Below the pieces are notes generated by a model. It was not told where the DNA came from. It made no database searches and worked only from the letters and a program-made list of their open reading frames with translations. Shown here in pieces: positions 53,780 to 62,689 of a stretch of DNA of 64,000 bases. The position numbers and the translations under genes were made by a program. Numbering within the stretch: position 1 is the first letter of the stretch; the number at the start of each line of letters is the position of its first letter. The DNA lies in the NCBI GenBank assembly GCA_964389755.1, contig CAYMEW010000011.1:1-64000 (forward strand), read 5' to 3'. This DNA is from JBBSUQ01 sp964389755 (GTDB taxonomy: Bacteria > Bacteroidota > Bacteroidia > Flavobacteriales_D > Crocinitomicaceae).

Positions 53780-56779
53780 TTAATATTTAACCATGTATTT
53801 CGTGGCGATTTGTTTGCCATCCGCCACCAGCGTATATGAATACGTACCCATGCTGAGGTCGTCTGCAAATACGCGCAGTTCTCCGTTACCGCGTTCGCTG
53901 ATCTCAACAGTCTGAATCAGGCGGCCCGTTTTATCGTAAAACAGCAATTGCGCGCGCTGTACACTTTCGGGGATTACGTAGCTGATCACAGTCGACTCGG
54001 CAAAGGGATTCGGAACGTTCTGGTTGAGAACGATGCTATTTTTATCCGAAAGCCGTACTTCCATCATTTCGCGAAGTTGTTCCTGTACTTCCCGGCTGTT
54101 TTGATGCACGGCCATCTGGTTCATTTCACAGAGGTCAGGCATGAGGTTGCTCAGGCAACTTTCGATGGCCGAAAGCCGGTCGTTCAGGTCTTTTAATTCA
54201 TTTTTCAGCGAATCGTTTTCAGCTGCGAGGCTGTCGATGATAGCGTTTTGTTCCTGGTGCCCAGCTATCAGTACGGGAATGAGTTCCTGATAATTAATCG
54301 ATTTGAATGTGAAGCCGGCTTCCAATACGTTGCCTGCCTCGTCAAGCTGGTCCGGATGATTCGTCTCTTTCACGAGATCGGGTAATACTGTTTCTACTTC
54401 CTGCGCGATTAAACCGATTTGTTTTCCAGTGCTCAGTGGGAGGGACGGAAAATCACTGATCCTAAAATCGTATGAAACCGGGTGTAACTGCTCGAGAATG
54501 TTGCTGGCGTTGTCAAAATCAGACACGTTCTGTTTGAACATGCTATCGGAAAGGTTTTGATAGTTTACAGCAAACAGATCGCCGGCAAAGTATCCGGCCC
54601 AGTTATTCGATGTGGCACCTCCGCCGGATGCGTATACACCGTAAGCTGAAGTTCCTCCCCAGGCTGTCGCCATTAAACCGATGTTTGTTCCGGTTGCATC
54701 TCCCGATGAAGCTACAGCCCCGGTTCCACCGGCTCCGCCACTCGTTCTGAAAACACCGGCTGTATTATTGGATGTACCACCGATCGGTTCCTGCACCACG
54801 CCCTGTACGCCAAAATTATTTGGTGCGCCGGTGGCAAAAAAATCACCGCCTTTATTGATTATAAACTGAGATGTATTTTGGACGCCAATGGAAAATCCTT
54901 TTACGCCCACAAGTTCGGAGCCTGCAACAGTTGAAACATCCCGGTTTATACCTGAAATAGCTATCGATCCCTGGTTGGTCTGAGAAGGGTGTAACTGGAT
55001 GACGCTCAATTTTGCTTCCAGCGGCGTGGCACAATCGTAACCGATGCCAATGTGATTTTGCCCGAAAAGGCCGTTATTTTCAAAGAAGAGGTTATAATCA
55101 TTGAGGTTCACTTTAGAATCCGACTGAAGATTGGCGGCACCGGTGTTATCGCTGCACGGTGTAAATCCCCCAGACGGAGTTAATGTTCCCCAGGTACCGT
55201 CTCCGAGTAAAACCTGCGTATTGTCATTCGGGAATTCAAGGCGCGAGAGCTCGACGTCCTGAGCACCGTTTCCCTGCTCGAGCCCGAGTATCAGTGACTG
55301 TCCGCCCTGCGCCGGGATATTGCGAAAGCGTCCGTTTCCGTCGACGTCAATGCGTTCGCTGGGAGCCGCGGCAATACCGCCCGGACCGTAATCGCCGAAT
55401 CCCCAAAACTGGTTCGACTCCTGGATACGTCCCATTTCACCATAGGTGGCGTTGAGGAAAAGCAGGTTACTGCTGCCGAAGCCAATAGCGGATTGCTCTA
55501 CCTCCGCGTAAGCCGTGCTCGTAATTCCAGTAAAGAGTGTGGCACCGTTCGATGCGGTAAGCGTTCCGAAATCCATCCAGTTTGCGAAGCCCTGGTTTAC
55601 GTTCGTACCGAGGTGCAATAAGGCACGCGGCTGCGTGATCGGGGAACTCCCGAGATAATTAATTGCCACACGTGTAACGTTTGTATATCCAAACGAGGAT
55701 GCGGCCACGCCGGGAGCCGTTGTGCTGAGTATGCGCATGCGTTCGCCGCTCTGGGTGTTGCCCGGCGAGTTGTCCCAGTCTGTCTGGATGATAAACGGTG
55801 TATATTCCTGCCAGCGCAGGTAGCCGCTCAGGTAGGAAATACCACTTGCGGTGATCAGGTCGTTGTCGATTCCCCAGCGCAGTCCGTCATTGGCCGTTTC
55901 GCCCGTTCCCGGTGTGGAGGTACCATCGCGCCGATAGGTGATCTGCCCAAAACCGTAGGGCTCATTTAAACTACCAGATTGCCAGTCGTAACTCATGTGT
56001 AGTAGTGACTGGGGAGTTGTGTAAAGGTTAGTTGGCGTGCCAGTAGTGTTGACACCGAAGGTGTTTCCGAAACCGATGCGACCCGCACCTGTAAAACGTG
56101 CAATATGCAGCCCATCAATGTCATCGGTTGCGCGGAGATTGGAGGTATTGTAACCTGTCCCATTACCGGAAGTCGTAAAACGAAAGGAAAGGTCATCCGG
56201 GCCTGAGGCACCACCTTGATTGTCTGCCCATGAGATGATTGTTTCTGTTACATCATAGTCCGTTCCAAGTTGTCGTTGCCCTATATATGCGAGATCGTTA
56301 TTCGATGTAAATGTAACACCTGTCTTCATCCAGGGCCGATAGCCAAATTGCTGAGTAAACGTACCGTCGCCATTTAGATGCAATTGTGAATAGGCACCTT
56401 TAGAACTGTAAAGTTCGTTGGGTCCACCTAAATATGTGGGAGTGTTTTGACCGATAAGCAAGTAGCCGGTGGTATTTACGTCTTGGCTAAATCCATAAGT
56501 ATCAATTGTGTATTGATTGCTTGCGCTCGTAAATATACCATTTAGCTTCATTCGGTAAGTCGTACCGGTAAGTCCACCCGTAATAAAATACATCGGACTG
56601 TTCCAGCGCGTACCGATAATATTATTGACATAGCCATTTGCATTCGTATTGCCGCCGCGTGACCAGTAATCGCCGCTATTAATGCCCCCATTTGCCGGGT
56701 TGGTTATGGTGGGGACCTGTTGTGCGTAGCTACTAGCCGTTAAAAATAGCAAAGCACTTACGTAGAATAATCTTTTCAT
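53780..56779 (-). CDS. T9SS cargo with phage-tail S74 intramolecular chaperone domain
   Basis: 999 residues. Signal peptide (MKRLFYVSALLFLTASSYAQ), a long beta-rich region typical of trimeric tail-fiber-like shafts (30-720), an S74 peptidase/intramolecular-chaperone domain (about 745-830; NLSDSMFKQNVSDFDNASNILEQLHPVSYDF with Ser-Asp and Lys, then KQIGLIAQEVETVLPDLV), a coiled coil (845-905), and a C-terminal type-A sorting domain (NVPNPFAESTVISYVIPES ... MGTYSYTLVADGK ... YMVKY). S74 domains trimerise, fold the shaft and cut themselves off; here the sorting domain follows the chaperone, so cleavage would remove the export signal. Surface fibre is likely. Confidence 0.85.
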   Translation of the reverse strand: MKRLFYVSALLFLTASSYAQQVPTITNPANGGINSGDYWSRGGNTNANGYVNNIIGTRWNSPMYFITGGLTGTTYRMKLNGIFTSASNQYTIDTYGFSQDVNTTGYLLIGQNTPTYLGGPNELYSSKGAYSQLHLNGDGTFTQQFGYRPWMKTGVTFTSNNDLAYIGQRQLGTDYDVTETIISWADNQGGASGPDDLSFRFTTSGNGTGYNTSNLRATDDIDGLHIARFTGAGRIGFGNTFGVNTTGTPTNLYTTPQSLLHMSYDWQSGSLNEPYGFGQITYRRDGTSTPGTGETANDGLRWGIDNDLITASGISYLSGYLRWQEYTPFIIQTDWDNSPGNTQSGERMRILSTTAPGVAASSFGYTNVTRVAINYLGSSPITQPRALLHLGTNVNQGFANWMDFGTLTASNGATLFTGITSTAYAEVEQSAIGFGSSNLLFLNATYGEMGRIQESNQFWGFGDYGPGGIAAAPSERIDVDGNGRFRNIPAQGGQSLILGLEQGNGAQDVELSRLEFPNDNTQVLLGDGTWGTLTPSGGFTPCSDNTGAANLQSDSKVNLNDYNLFFENNGLFGQNHIGIGYDCATPLEAKLSVIQLHPSQTNQGSIAISGINRDVSTVAGSELVGVKGFSIGVQNTSQFIINKGGDFFATGAPNNFGVQGVVQEPIGGTSNNTAGVFRTSGGAGGTGAVASSGDATGTNIGLMATAWGGTSAYGVYASGGGATSNNWAGYFAGDLFAVNYQNLSDSMFKQNVSDFDNASNILEQLHPVSYDFRISDFPSLPLSTGKQIGLIAQEVETVLPDLVKETNHPDQLDEAGNVLEAGFTFKSINYQELIPVLIAGHQEQNAIIDSLAAENDSLKNELKDLNDRLSAIESCLSNLMPDLCEMNQMAVHQNSREVQEQLREMMEVRLSDKNSIVLNQNVPNPFAESTVISYVIPESVQRAQLLFYDKTGRLIQTVEISERGNGELRVFADDLSMGTYSYTLVADGKQIATKYMVKY

Positions 56780-57274
56780 AAGATAAGTTTTTTACTTATC
56801 GGCTGATCAAAGATTCCATTAGACTGCGTCCTCATTTATTCCTGAGTTGAGTAGGATATAGTGCAAAGGAAGATTTGTGTTGGCTTAATTAAAAAAGTGT
56901 TTCAAAAACTCAGGTGCAAATTAAATTACCTGCTAAAAATAAAAACTCTTGAATTGGATGCTCAGCGATAAGTGTTCAGTAATTTGTGTTTTCATGAACG
57001 AAGCCCATGGGGCCGATCCCGAACCCGGGAGTCAACAGGCTTGCAAAGATAGTTCATATCCCATGAACGTATTTGCGGATCGATCGTTGGATGTCTGATT
57101 CGTAGTAGTTGTTTTAGTGAATAGTTTAAATAGTTTATTACCCGAGCGGTCTCCTGTCAAAAATATTAAAATCATTTTTGTTAAACAACTTTTTATTTTC
57201 AGTCAGGTGAAGTTTGTAAATATTAAGTTAGGAATGGTATTTTAGCCCCTGTTTTCCACAGGAAAATCTGAACC
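56780..57274. other. Divergent intergenic region
   Basis: 495 bases between two divergent genes; no coding frame supported. It should contain promoters for both. No clear TAnnTTTG pair stands out, and I see no hairpin or RNA gene. Confidence 0.5.
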
Positions 57275-58048
57275 ATGCGCGAGAATTTTGTTTTGCTTAA
57301 AACGTTTACGAACCTGACGGAGGCCTATGAGGCGCAGGTCGTACTTGAGTCGGCGGGGATTATGTCCGGACTTGAAAATGAACTGTCCGTCCAGGTATTG
57401 CACGCGTCCAATGCTACCGCGGTAAAGCTACTCGTCCCCGAAAGCCAGTTGCTCCTTGCGAAAAAAGTTTTACAGCAGGCAAAATTCATAGGTCCGCAAA
57501 CTGTTCGTGAATTGCCTCTCATACTGCGAAAACTGGATAACTTCACAAAACGCATCCCGCTGATTCGAAAATGGCAGCTTCTGCCGCGACTTTTCACGCT
57601 GACTGCGCTGCTGCTTACGCTGATCATCACGCCGATCGTTATTTCCGGTATGCCCGATCTGCGGGAGCGGCTTGTGCATGCCTGGTGTGTTGATCGCGTT
57701 CTGTACCGTGGAAAAGTGGTCAGCCTGCCGCTGCCCTCCGTTTATTTCACCAGAAATGATTGCAGTCCGTGGTACATTCATTTTGAACAGAACGGATCTG
57801 TTTCCCTGCCATGTGTGGAAAAGGGGAGTATCGTCAGCATGGAATGGAGCAAAAGTAAAAATGGCGAGATCTTTTTGCGCGGAATTCCGAAAGAGGTTCT
57901 GAATTATGATCACAAATCCGGAGAGCTCGTACAGGTCATTGAATCCGATAGTTCGAGTGCTTTCTATACGGGAACGTATGAACTTTCGTTGACAGGAAAT
58001 TACCTGGAACTGAAATCCGATCGCATCCGTATTCAGGCCCACAGGTAA
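57275..58048 (+). CDS. DUF2007 domain membrane protein
   Basis: 257 residues. The N-terminal 70 residues are DUF2007 (putative signal-transducing domain): VLLKTFTNLTEAYEAQVVLESAGI ... ATAVKLLVPESQLLLAKKVLQ. A single membrane helix follows at about 108-130 (LFTLTALLLTLIITPIVISG), and the rest (130-257) is a soluble beta-rich domain facing the periplasm if the DUF2007 part is cytoplasmic. DUF2007 is a small ACT-like ligand-binding fold. Ligand and output unknown. Confidence 0.75.
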   Translation: MRENFVLLKTFTNLTEAYEAQVVLESAGIMSGLENELSVQVLHASNATAVKLLVPESQLLLAKKVLQQAKFIGPQTVRELPLILRKLDNFTKRIPLIRKWQLLPRLFTLTALLLTLIITPIVISGMPDLRERLVHAWCVDRVLYRGKVVSLPLPSVYFTRNDCSPWYIHFEQNGSVSLPCVEKGSIVSMEWSKSKNGEIFLRGIPKEVLNYDHKSGELVQVIESDSSSAFYTGTYELSLTGNYLELKSDRIRIQAHR

Positions 58049-58103
58049 GGTCTTCAGGGATTCTTTTTCGCAATATGCGTATATTTAAACCAAAATCGCA
58101 ACC

Positions 58104-58568
58104 ATGAAACACAGCCTTCTGATCGCCGCTTGTCTATTCGTATTCCTTTCCGTAAGTGCTCAAAATAAGGTGTACAAAGGAAATTCTTCTGCCTGGTCCG
58201 ATTGTCTGTTCAGTACAGAAGGCAATAAAGTATATACGGGCAATTCTCATTCCTGGACGGATTGCCGTTATACGATCGAAAATCAAAAGGTTTATTCGGG
58301 GAATTCGACTTCCTGGACGGATTGCCTCTTTACGATCGATGGTGACAAGATCTACCGCGGGAACTCCAGTTCCTGGACCGATTGTCTCTATACGATTCGT
58401 GATAATAAGATCTACCGTGGAAATTCGACCAGTTATTCGGATTGTCTTTTTACCATAGAAGCGAACAAGGTTTACCGGGGCAACTCGACGAGCTATTCGG
58501 ATTGTGTGGCTACCATCGACGGACTCATGAAGTATGCATTAATTGCAATTTTATGCGGACCTTATTGA
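58104..58568 (+). CDS. Secreted protein of six 20-residue repeats
   Basis: Signal peptide (MKHSLLIAACLFVFLSVSAQ) followed by six tandem 20-residue units of the form KVYxGNS(S/T)SWxDCLFTIxxN (units begin at residues 22, 42, 62, 82, 102 and 122), each with one Cys and one or two aromatics; the last is followed by a hydrophobic C-terminus (MKYALIAILCGPY). The repeats probably stack as a small beta solenoid with an internal Cys ladder. No family recognised. Function unknown. Confidence 0.8.
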   Translation: MKHSLLIAACLFVFLSVSAQNKVYKGNSSAWSDCLFSTEGNKVYTGNSHSWTDCRYTIENQKVYSGNSTSWTDCLFTIDGDKIYRGNSSSWTDCLYTIRDNKIYRGNSTSYSDCLFTIEANKVYRGNSTSYSDCVATIDGLMKYALIAILCGPY

Positions 58569-58623
58569 AATATGGACATTGATAAATAAAGAAGTGCGGT
58601 TTAAACAAAACAAGATCATTCTC

Positions 58624-59019
58624 ATGAGAAAAATACACTTTGCCTTTGTCCTGCTGGGATTGCTTACGCTCGCTTCCTGTGGTTCCACCGAAAAAGGAAC
58701 GAGATACGCCGATAAATTCTTTGGTCTGCTGGTCCGGGAAAAATTTCAGGAGGCAGGTAAAATGCTTGATGTGGCTGAAAAAGAGGATGCCACCGCGATT
58801 TCGCAAACTTTTGGTCGGCACCCCGATTTGGGAAAATTGCAATCGGCGAAAAAGCAGTTGGGTTTTAATACAAGTTATTCGAACGGAGTTACGGTTGTCA
58901 GGCTGCCGTATGAACTTACCTACGAACAGGGTGCGATCAGCGTACAGGTTCGCCTCGTTGATCGGGGGAAAGCCCTGAAGATCGAAGGAATTCGAAAGTT
59001 AACGGAAGTAACCAAGTGA
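58624..59019 (+). CDS. Small lipoprotein, DUF3887/DUF4019-like
   Basis: ATG 58624; 131 residues with lipobox LASC (Cys20 in MRKIHFAFVLLGLLTLASC). The mature domain ADKFFGLLVREKFQEAGKMLD ... YELTYEQGAISVQVRLVDRGKALKIEGIRK looks like the NTF2-like DUF3887/DUF4019 type (helix, then curved sheet). One base before the CAP-domain gene, so the two are very likely co-transcribed and may act together at the outer membrane. Confidence 0.6.
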   Translation: MRKIHFAFVLLGLLTLASCGSTEKGTRYADKFFGLLVREKFQEAGKMLDVAEKEDATAISQTFGRHPDLGKLQSAKKQLGFNTSYSNGVTVVRLPYELTYEQGAISVQVRLVDRGKALKIEGIRKLTEVTK

Positions 59020-59020
59020 C

Positions 59021-61309
59021 ATGAAATACATAATCACCCTTCTCACCTGTATCGCCTGGTTTTCGATTCATGCGCAGGACGAAACGGAGATCCGCCTGCT
59101 TGAGCACGTAAATCATCTGCGCGACAGCCTCGGACTTTCTCCGCTCAAACCCGATCCGGTACTTTCGGAAGCAGCTGCCGATCATGCATTTTACATGAAA
59201 GAAGAAGACCTCCTGACGCATTTCCAGTTGACCTTCGGGAAAGAAACGCCTTCCGAACGTGTTGCAATTTACCATGGTAACCGCACGTATGTCGGGGAAA
59301 ACGTAGCGCTTGTACCGCTTCACATGCACGATAAAACGACCGATTCGCAGGCACTGGCCGACAGTCTTTTCAAGGCCTGGTTCAATTCTCCGGAACACTA
59401 CGCGAATATGGTCGATCCGCGCTATACCCGCATGGGACTTGCGTACCGGGCGGACGGAAAGCGGGCCTGGGCGGCACAGGTCTTTTCATCGGAGGAGATC
59501 GTTCTTCCTAAATACTTTCAAAACCCGGACCTCGCCTGGGGCGTGCGGCCTTCCGAATTTACCTGCAAGGATGAAATGCATACCTACGAAACGATGTTCT
59601 TTGCAAATCACGTGGAAATCGTCGGGGACGAGATCTACTTTTACTTCCACGACCGCGAATTTTTTGACAAGGTGTTTCGGGACCCCAATGACGGCATGGC
59701 GGTGGACATCGTTTTAAGAGAGCAATTCCCCTGTAACCGCGAGAACCAGTTACATATTTCCCGGATCTATGATGGCGAAATGCAACGACCGGTTTATCGC
59801 GACGATCTCAATCGGAACAACATTTCCGGAAATCCCGAAAAGATCCGGGTAAAAATCGGGGAAGTTCCGCCTTACCTGCGAAATCGGAAATGGCAACCGA
59901 GCATCATTGTCATTGATAATAATCACCTGTGTGATTACGCATACCCGGTCGAAGTACCATCTGATATCTATCCGCTCCTGTACATTGCACCGTACTATTC
60001 TTCGGAGGCTGATTCGTTTGCCGAAGTCGAACAGGTACGTATCCGGGACTCCTTGCACCTCGAACTGGCTTACGAAAGAAGCCGAAAGCAGTTCATGCCG
60101 TTAAATGAAGTGGAAGGCTATCGCTTCTTCAACGAATGGGGACCGTTTGTCGCGCAGGTAAATATTGATTGTTATGCTTCGGTGGAAGGTCCGCGCTGGC
60201 TCAATGAAAAACTAATCGCCGAACGCATACACACCGTAAACCAGCTATTGATGCAGTATGGCTTCGACTCTACGAAAGCAAATATGCGTGGCGAAGAAAA
60301 CTGGGAACTCATGAACCGACAGGTTGTACGATACAAATTGGCTGAGCTTGACGGACTATCGAAGGATGAGGTTAGGACATACCTCCGCAGGCACGGTTCG
60401 CCCTTCATTGATTCATTACTTTTTGAACAACGAATCACGCATATCCGCGCATATACCGACACGCTTTTAGTCGTAAATAGCTTTGAGAACTACCTTTTTG
60501 CAAGTAATTATGACGGACCGGACATTTCGCGGCTTCCGTGGAATAAGATCCTGCGCGAACAGTATATTCTTCCTGAAGAACGCATTCCGAATGAACTGCT
60601 CGACTCGCTGGCAGATCTTCAAACGATTCGTACGAACCTGCTCGGAGCTGCATCCGTAAAAGATGTGAGTGCCCGAACGGATTCGCTTTTGGCAGAACGC
60701 TTACTGGATATTTCCAAACTTGATCGCAACGATCCGAAACAGGTATTTAACTACGCACATTTCCTTACACAGTACTGGTTCTCCAATTTTGCGTATGATT
60801 ATCGCACGGAAGGCGTCGCACGCACGATCTCACCGAATGAATTGTTTCCGCTTCTCGAAGTCTGCGACAGTACCCTGGCAGAGACAAATCTGCTGCGGAT
60901 TCGCGTCAATGTGCTGTTGTCAGGAATCCATTATTACACAGCTCACAACGGCTGGCAAGAAGTTGATAATTACTTTGATCGGATCGTGGACCTCGTTCGA
61001 TTGGAGGGTTTTTCGCCACAGGAGGCGATGGAACTGGCGCTTTTCTGCAATTACTTCCACAAGTTCAAACAGGCCGTCGAGATCCTGGAACCTTTTCACG
61101 ATGAGGGATTGCTGTCCGAAGATGCCTGCTTCGTACTGGCCAAAACGGCCACACTCATTCGGGACCAACTCGACGAAAGCGCGTATCATCGTTACATGGA
61201 AACGGCTAAAACACGAAACAGGATGCGTTATTGTCAGTGGTTAAATAATTCTTTCCAGATCCAGCGCGACGAGTATCTAAAAACGGATTACTGCGAAAGT
61301 TGCAGGTAA
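59021..61309 (+). CDS. Secreted CAP/SCP-domain protein, 762 residues
   Basis: Signal peptide (MKYIITLLTCIAWFSIHAQ). Residues 25-160 are a CAP domain: LLEHVNHLRDSLGLSPLKPDPVLSEAAADHAFYM ... GENVA ... AWFNSPEHYANMVDPRYTRMGLAYRADGKRAWAAQVF; the GENV, SxEHxxNM and aromatic residues of the CAP signatures are present. The remaining 600 residues are not recognised; they include DNNHLCDYAYPV and helical C-terminal parts resembling TPR-like repeats (630-760). No T9SS sorting domain. Overlaps nothing; shares a transcript with the lipoprotein before it. Role of the CAP domain unknown. Confidence 0.7.
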   Translation: MKYIITLLTCIAWFSIHAQDETEIRLLEHVNHLRDSLGLSPLKPDPVLSEAAADHAFYMKEEDLLTHFQLTFGKETPSERVAIYHGNRTYVGENVALVPLHMHDKTTDSQALADSLFKAWFNSPEHYANMVDPRYTRMGLAYRADGKRAWAAQVFSSEEIVLPKYFQNPDLAWGVRPSEFTCKDEMHTYETMFFANHVEIVGDEIYFYFHDREFFDKVFRDPNDGMAVDIVLREQFPCNRENQLHISRIYDGEMQRPVYRDDLNRNNISGNPEKIRVKIGEVPPYLRNRKWQPSIIVIDNNHLCDYAYPVEVPSDIYPLLYIAPYYSSEADSFAEVEQVRIRDSLHLELAYERSRKQFMPLNEVEGYRFFNEWGPFVAQVNIDCYASVEGPRWLNEKLIAERIHTVNQLLMQYGFDSTKANMRGEENWELMNRQVVRYKLAELDGLSKDEVRTYLRRHGSPFIDSLLFEQRITHIRAYTDTLLVVNSFENYLFASNYDGPDISRLPWNKILREQYILPEERIPNELLDSLADLQTIRTNLLGAASVKDVSARTDSLLAERLLDISKLDRNDPKQVFNYAHFLTQYWFSNFAYDYRTEGVARTISPNELFPLLEVCDSTLAETNLLRIRVNVLLSGIHYYTAHNGWQEVDNYFDRIVDLVRLEGFSPQEAMELALFCNYFHKFKQAVEILEPFHDEGLLSEDACFVLAKTATLIRDQLDESAYHRYMETAKTRNRMRYCQWLNNSFQIQRDEYLKTDYCESCR

Positions 61310-61416
61310 ATTAAGGTTTGGGTTGATAAACTTTTGCCCGCCCATCCGAAAGATATACGAAACAGTGGTTCGTGTGCGTTTAGGAATAAGAACGCAATTT
61401 TAAAATCAAACTTAAC

Positions 61417-61911
61417 ATGACAACCCTGAATCTCAACCGTCGTTTTGCCTGGCAATTCAAGATCCGTGAAACCCTTGTAGAAACACTCAAGATCGTACTT
61501 GTTGTAAAACCGGTACAGTTCTTATTCGGCAGAAAGCGTTATTCCCGAAAACTGGAGGCTATGCGCAACTATTCCCCCGGTAGCGTCGCGCACGAACTCG
61601 CTTCTTTACTCGAATCAAAAGGCCTAAAACTCATCCCGGTCTTTGAAGAACACGACCTGAAACACCTGTTGCTTGGTTACGGCATGTCGCCCATCGAAGA
61701 GATTCGCATGCAGGCTTACCTCTGCGGTAACGGGAATTACAGTCCGTTCTCACTGCTTTTTCTCGCGTCAGGTCTGATCTTTCCGGAGGCATGGTCTGTT
61801 TTCCGGGCCGATTACAAACTCGGCAAACGTGCACCTTCCATTCTAAAGCTAAAACTCGCCGATTCACTTCCTGTTTCGCTGGAAGAACTCCGGGCGGCTT
61901 ACACCATTTAA
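61417..61911 (+). CDS. Coq4-like protein
   Basis: 164 residues with the Coq4 signature HDxxH-x11-E: H79, D80, H83 and E95 in FEEHDLKHLLLGYGMSPIEEIRMQAY, preceded by conserved helices and followed by NYSPFSLLFLASGLIFPE. Coq4 proteins belong to ubiquinone synthesis in eukaryotes and bind a metal and a polyprenyl quinone intermediate. Bacteroidota normally use menaquinone, so the job here is probably different. No signal peptide; the N-terminal helix (24-36) may touch the membrane. Confidence 0.65.
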   Translation: MTTLNLNRRFAWQFKIRETLVETLKIVLVVKPVQFLFGRKRYSRKLEAMRNYSPGSVAHELASLLESKGLKLIPVFEEHDLKHLLLGYGMSPIEEIRMQAYLCGNGNYSPFSLLFLASGLIFPEAWSVFRADYKLGKRAPSILKLKLADSLPVSLEELRAAYTI

Positions 61912-61915
61912 GACT

Positions 61916-62173
61916 ATGGGAAAACTTGTATTTATTTTAACGCTGTTCCTGGTAGTGGTCGTTGACGCGGTGATCTATCTTTTTCTCGGTCTTTTAATGA
62001 TGGATTACGAGGACAATTATGCCGGAAGTTCAGAAGATTTCGGAAATTTGAGTACGATGAATGGCACGCAGGCAGCAATCCACATGGCATGGATTACCTG
62101 GAATGTTCTTAACTGCGGAGTGATCGTATACCTTTTAGTTCGTCGGTTTCGGACGAGGAAAATACCACATTGA
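61916..62173 (+). CDS. Small two-helix membrane protein
   Basis: 85 residues with two membrane helices (5-28 and 58-76) and a basic C-terminus (VRRFRTRKIPH), starting four bases behind the Coq4-like gene. No family recognised. Hydrophilic stretch between the helices would face the periplasm. Confidence 0.5.
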   Translation: MGKLVFILTLFLVVVVDAVIYLFLGLLMMDYEDNYAGSSEDFGNLSTMNGTQAAIHMAWITWNVLNCGVIVYLLVRRFRTRKIPH

Positions 62174-62221
62174 ATGCAATTGCAGTTCGATGGAAACAAA
62201 AGAGTCAAGATTCAACCTAAA

Positions 62222-62689
62222 ATGAACGAATTCATTACACAACTCATTTTTTGGAGCATCATTGTGTTGCTCGACGTGTTGGCTACGCGTAAGATTTATC
62301 GTTATCCACTGTTAAGCAGGCGTGTAAAAAGGCTGCATTACGTGCTAATCTGGTGTGTGCCGATGATCTGGGCACTTATCGTGCTTTTCTTTCCATTTGA
62401 TCCGCCCAAAAAGGATAAGAATTTTGAAAAACACCGTTATATGGAGTCCGGTTATTCAGGCTACATTACCTGGCATGCTCTTCTCAGTCGATGGACGTTT
62501 GCATGTTCAACGACACACGCATTTCAGGAATTTACTATATTTGCGCCGAATCATCCGCGTAATGAAAAAAACATACCTGATCTTAACCGTCCTCCTGATA
62601 TCACAGGTCTGCCAGGCTCAACTGATGCTTACGAAACGTCACCGCTTCGGGCTGTCCGCTTCGCTGGGTGCGGTACTCAATACCTCTAA
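62222..62689 (+). CDS. Small membrane protein overlapping the next gene
   Basis: From ATG 62222. Two membrane helices (8-24 and 36-54) joined by basic residues, resembling the short PLD-nuclease N-terminal membrane hairpin, with a FFPFDPPKK turn after the second. The last 43 residues (from 62562) run through the next gene in another frame and look non-native (many Pro/Arg); the true end may be earlier through a frameshift, or the tail is simply unstructured. Function unknown. Confidence 0.4.
   Translation: MNEFITQLIFWSIIVLLDVLATRKIYRYPLLSRRVKRLHYVLIWCVPMIWALIVLFFPFDPPKKDKNFEKHRYMESGYSGYITWHALLSRWTFACSTTHAFQEFTIFAPNHPRNEKNIPDLNRPPDITGLPGSTDAYETSPLRAVRFAGCGTQYL
62534..62541 (+). promoter_or_regulatory. 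Candidate -7 element of the beta-barrel gene
   Basis: A TATATTTG box, matching TAnnTTTG, lies about 20 bases before the ATG at 62562, inside the preceding open frame. It suggests that the beta-barrel gene has its own promoter. Confidence 0.45.

Noticed and set aside
58104..58568. CRISPR-like array
   Set aside because: The 60-base periodicity encodes protein repeats with synonymous variation, and there are no constant repeats with unique spacers.
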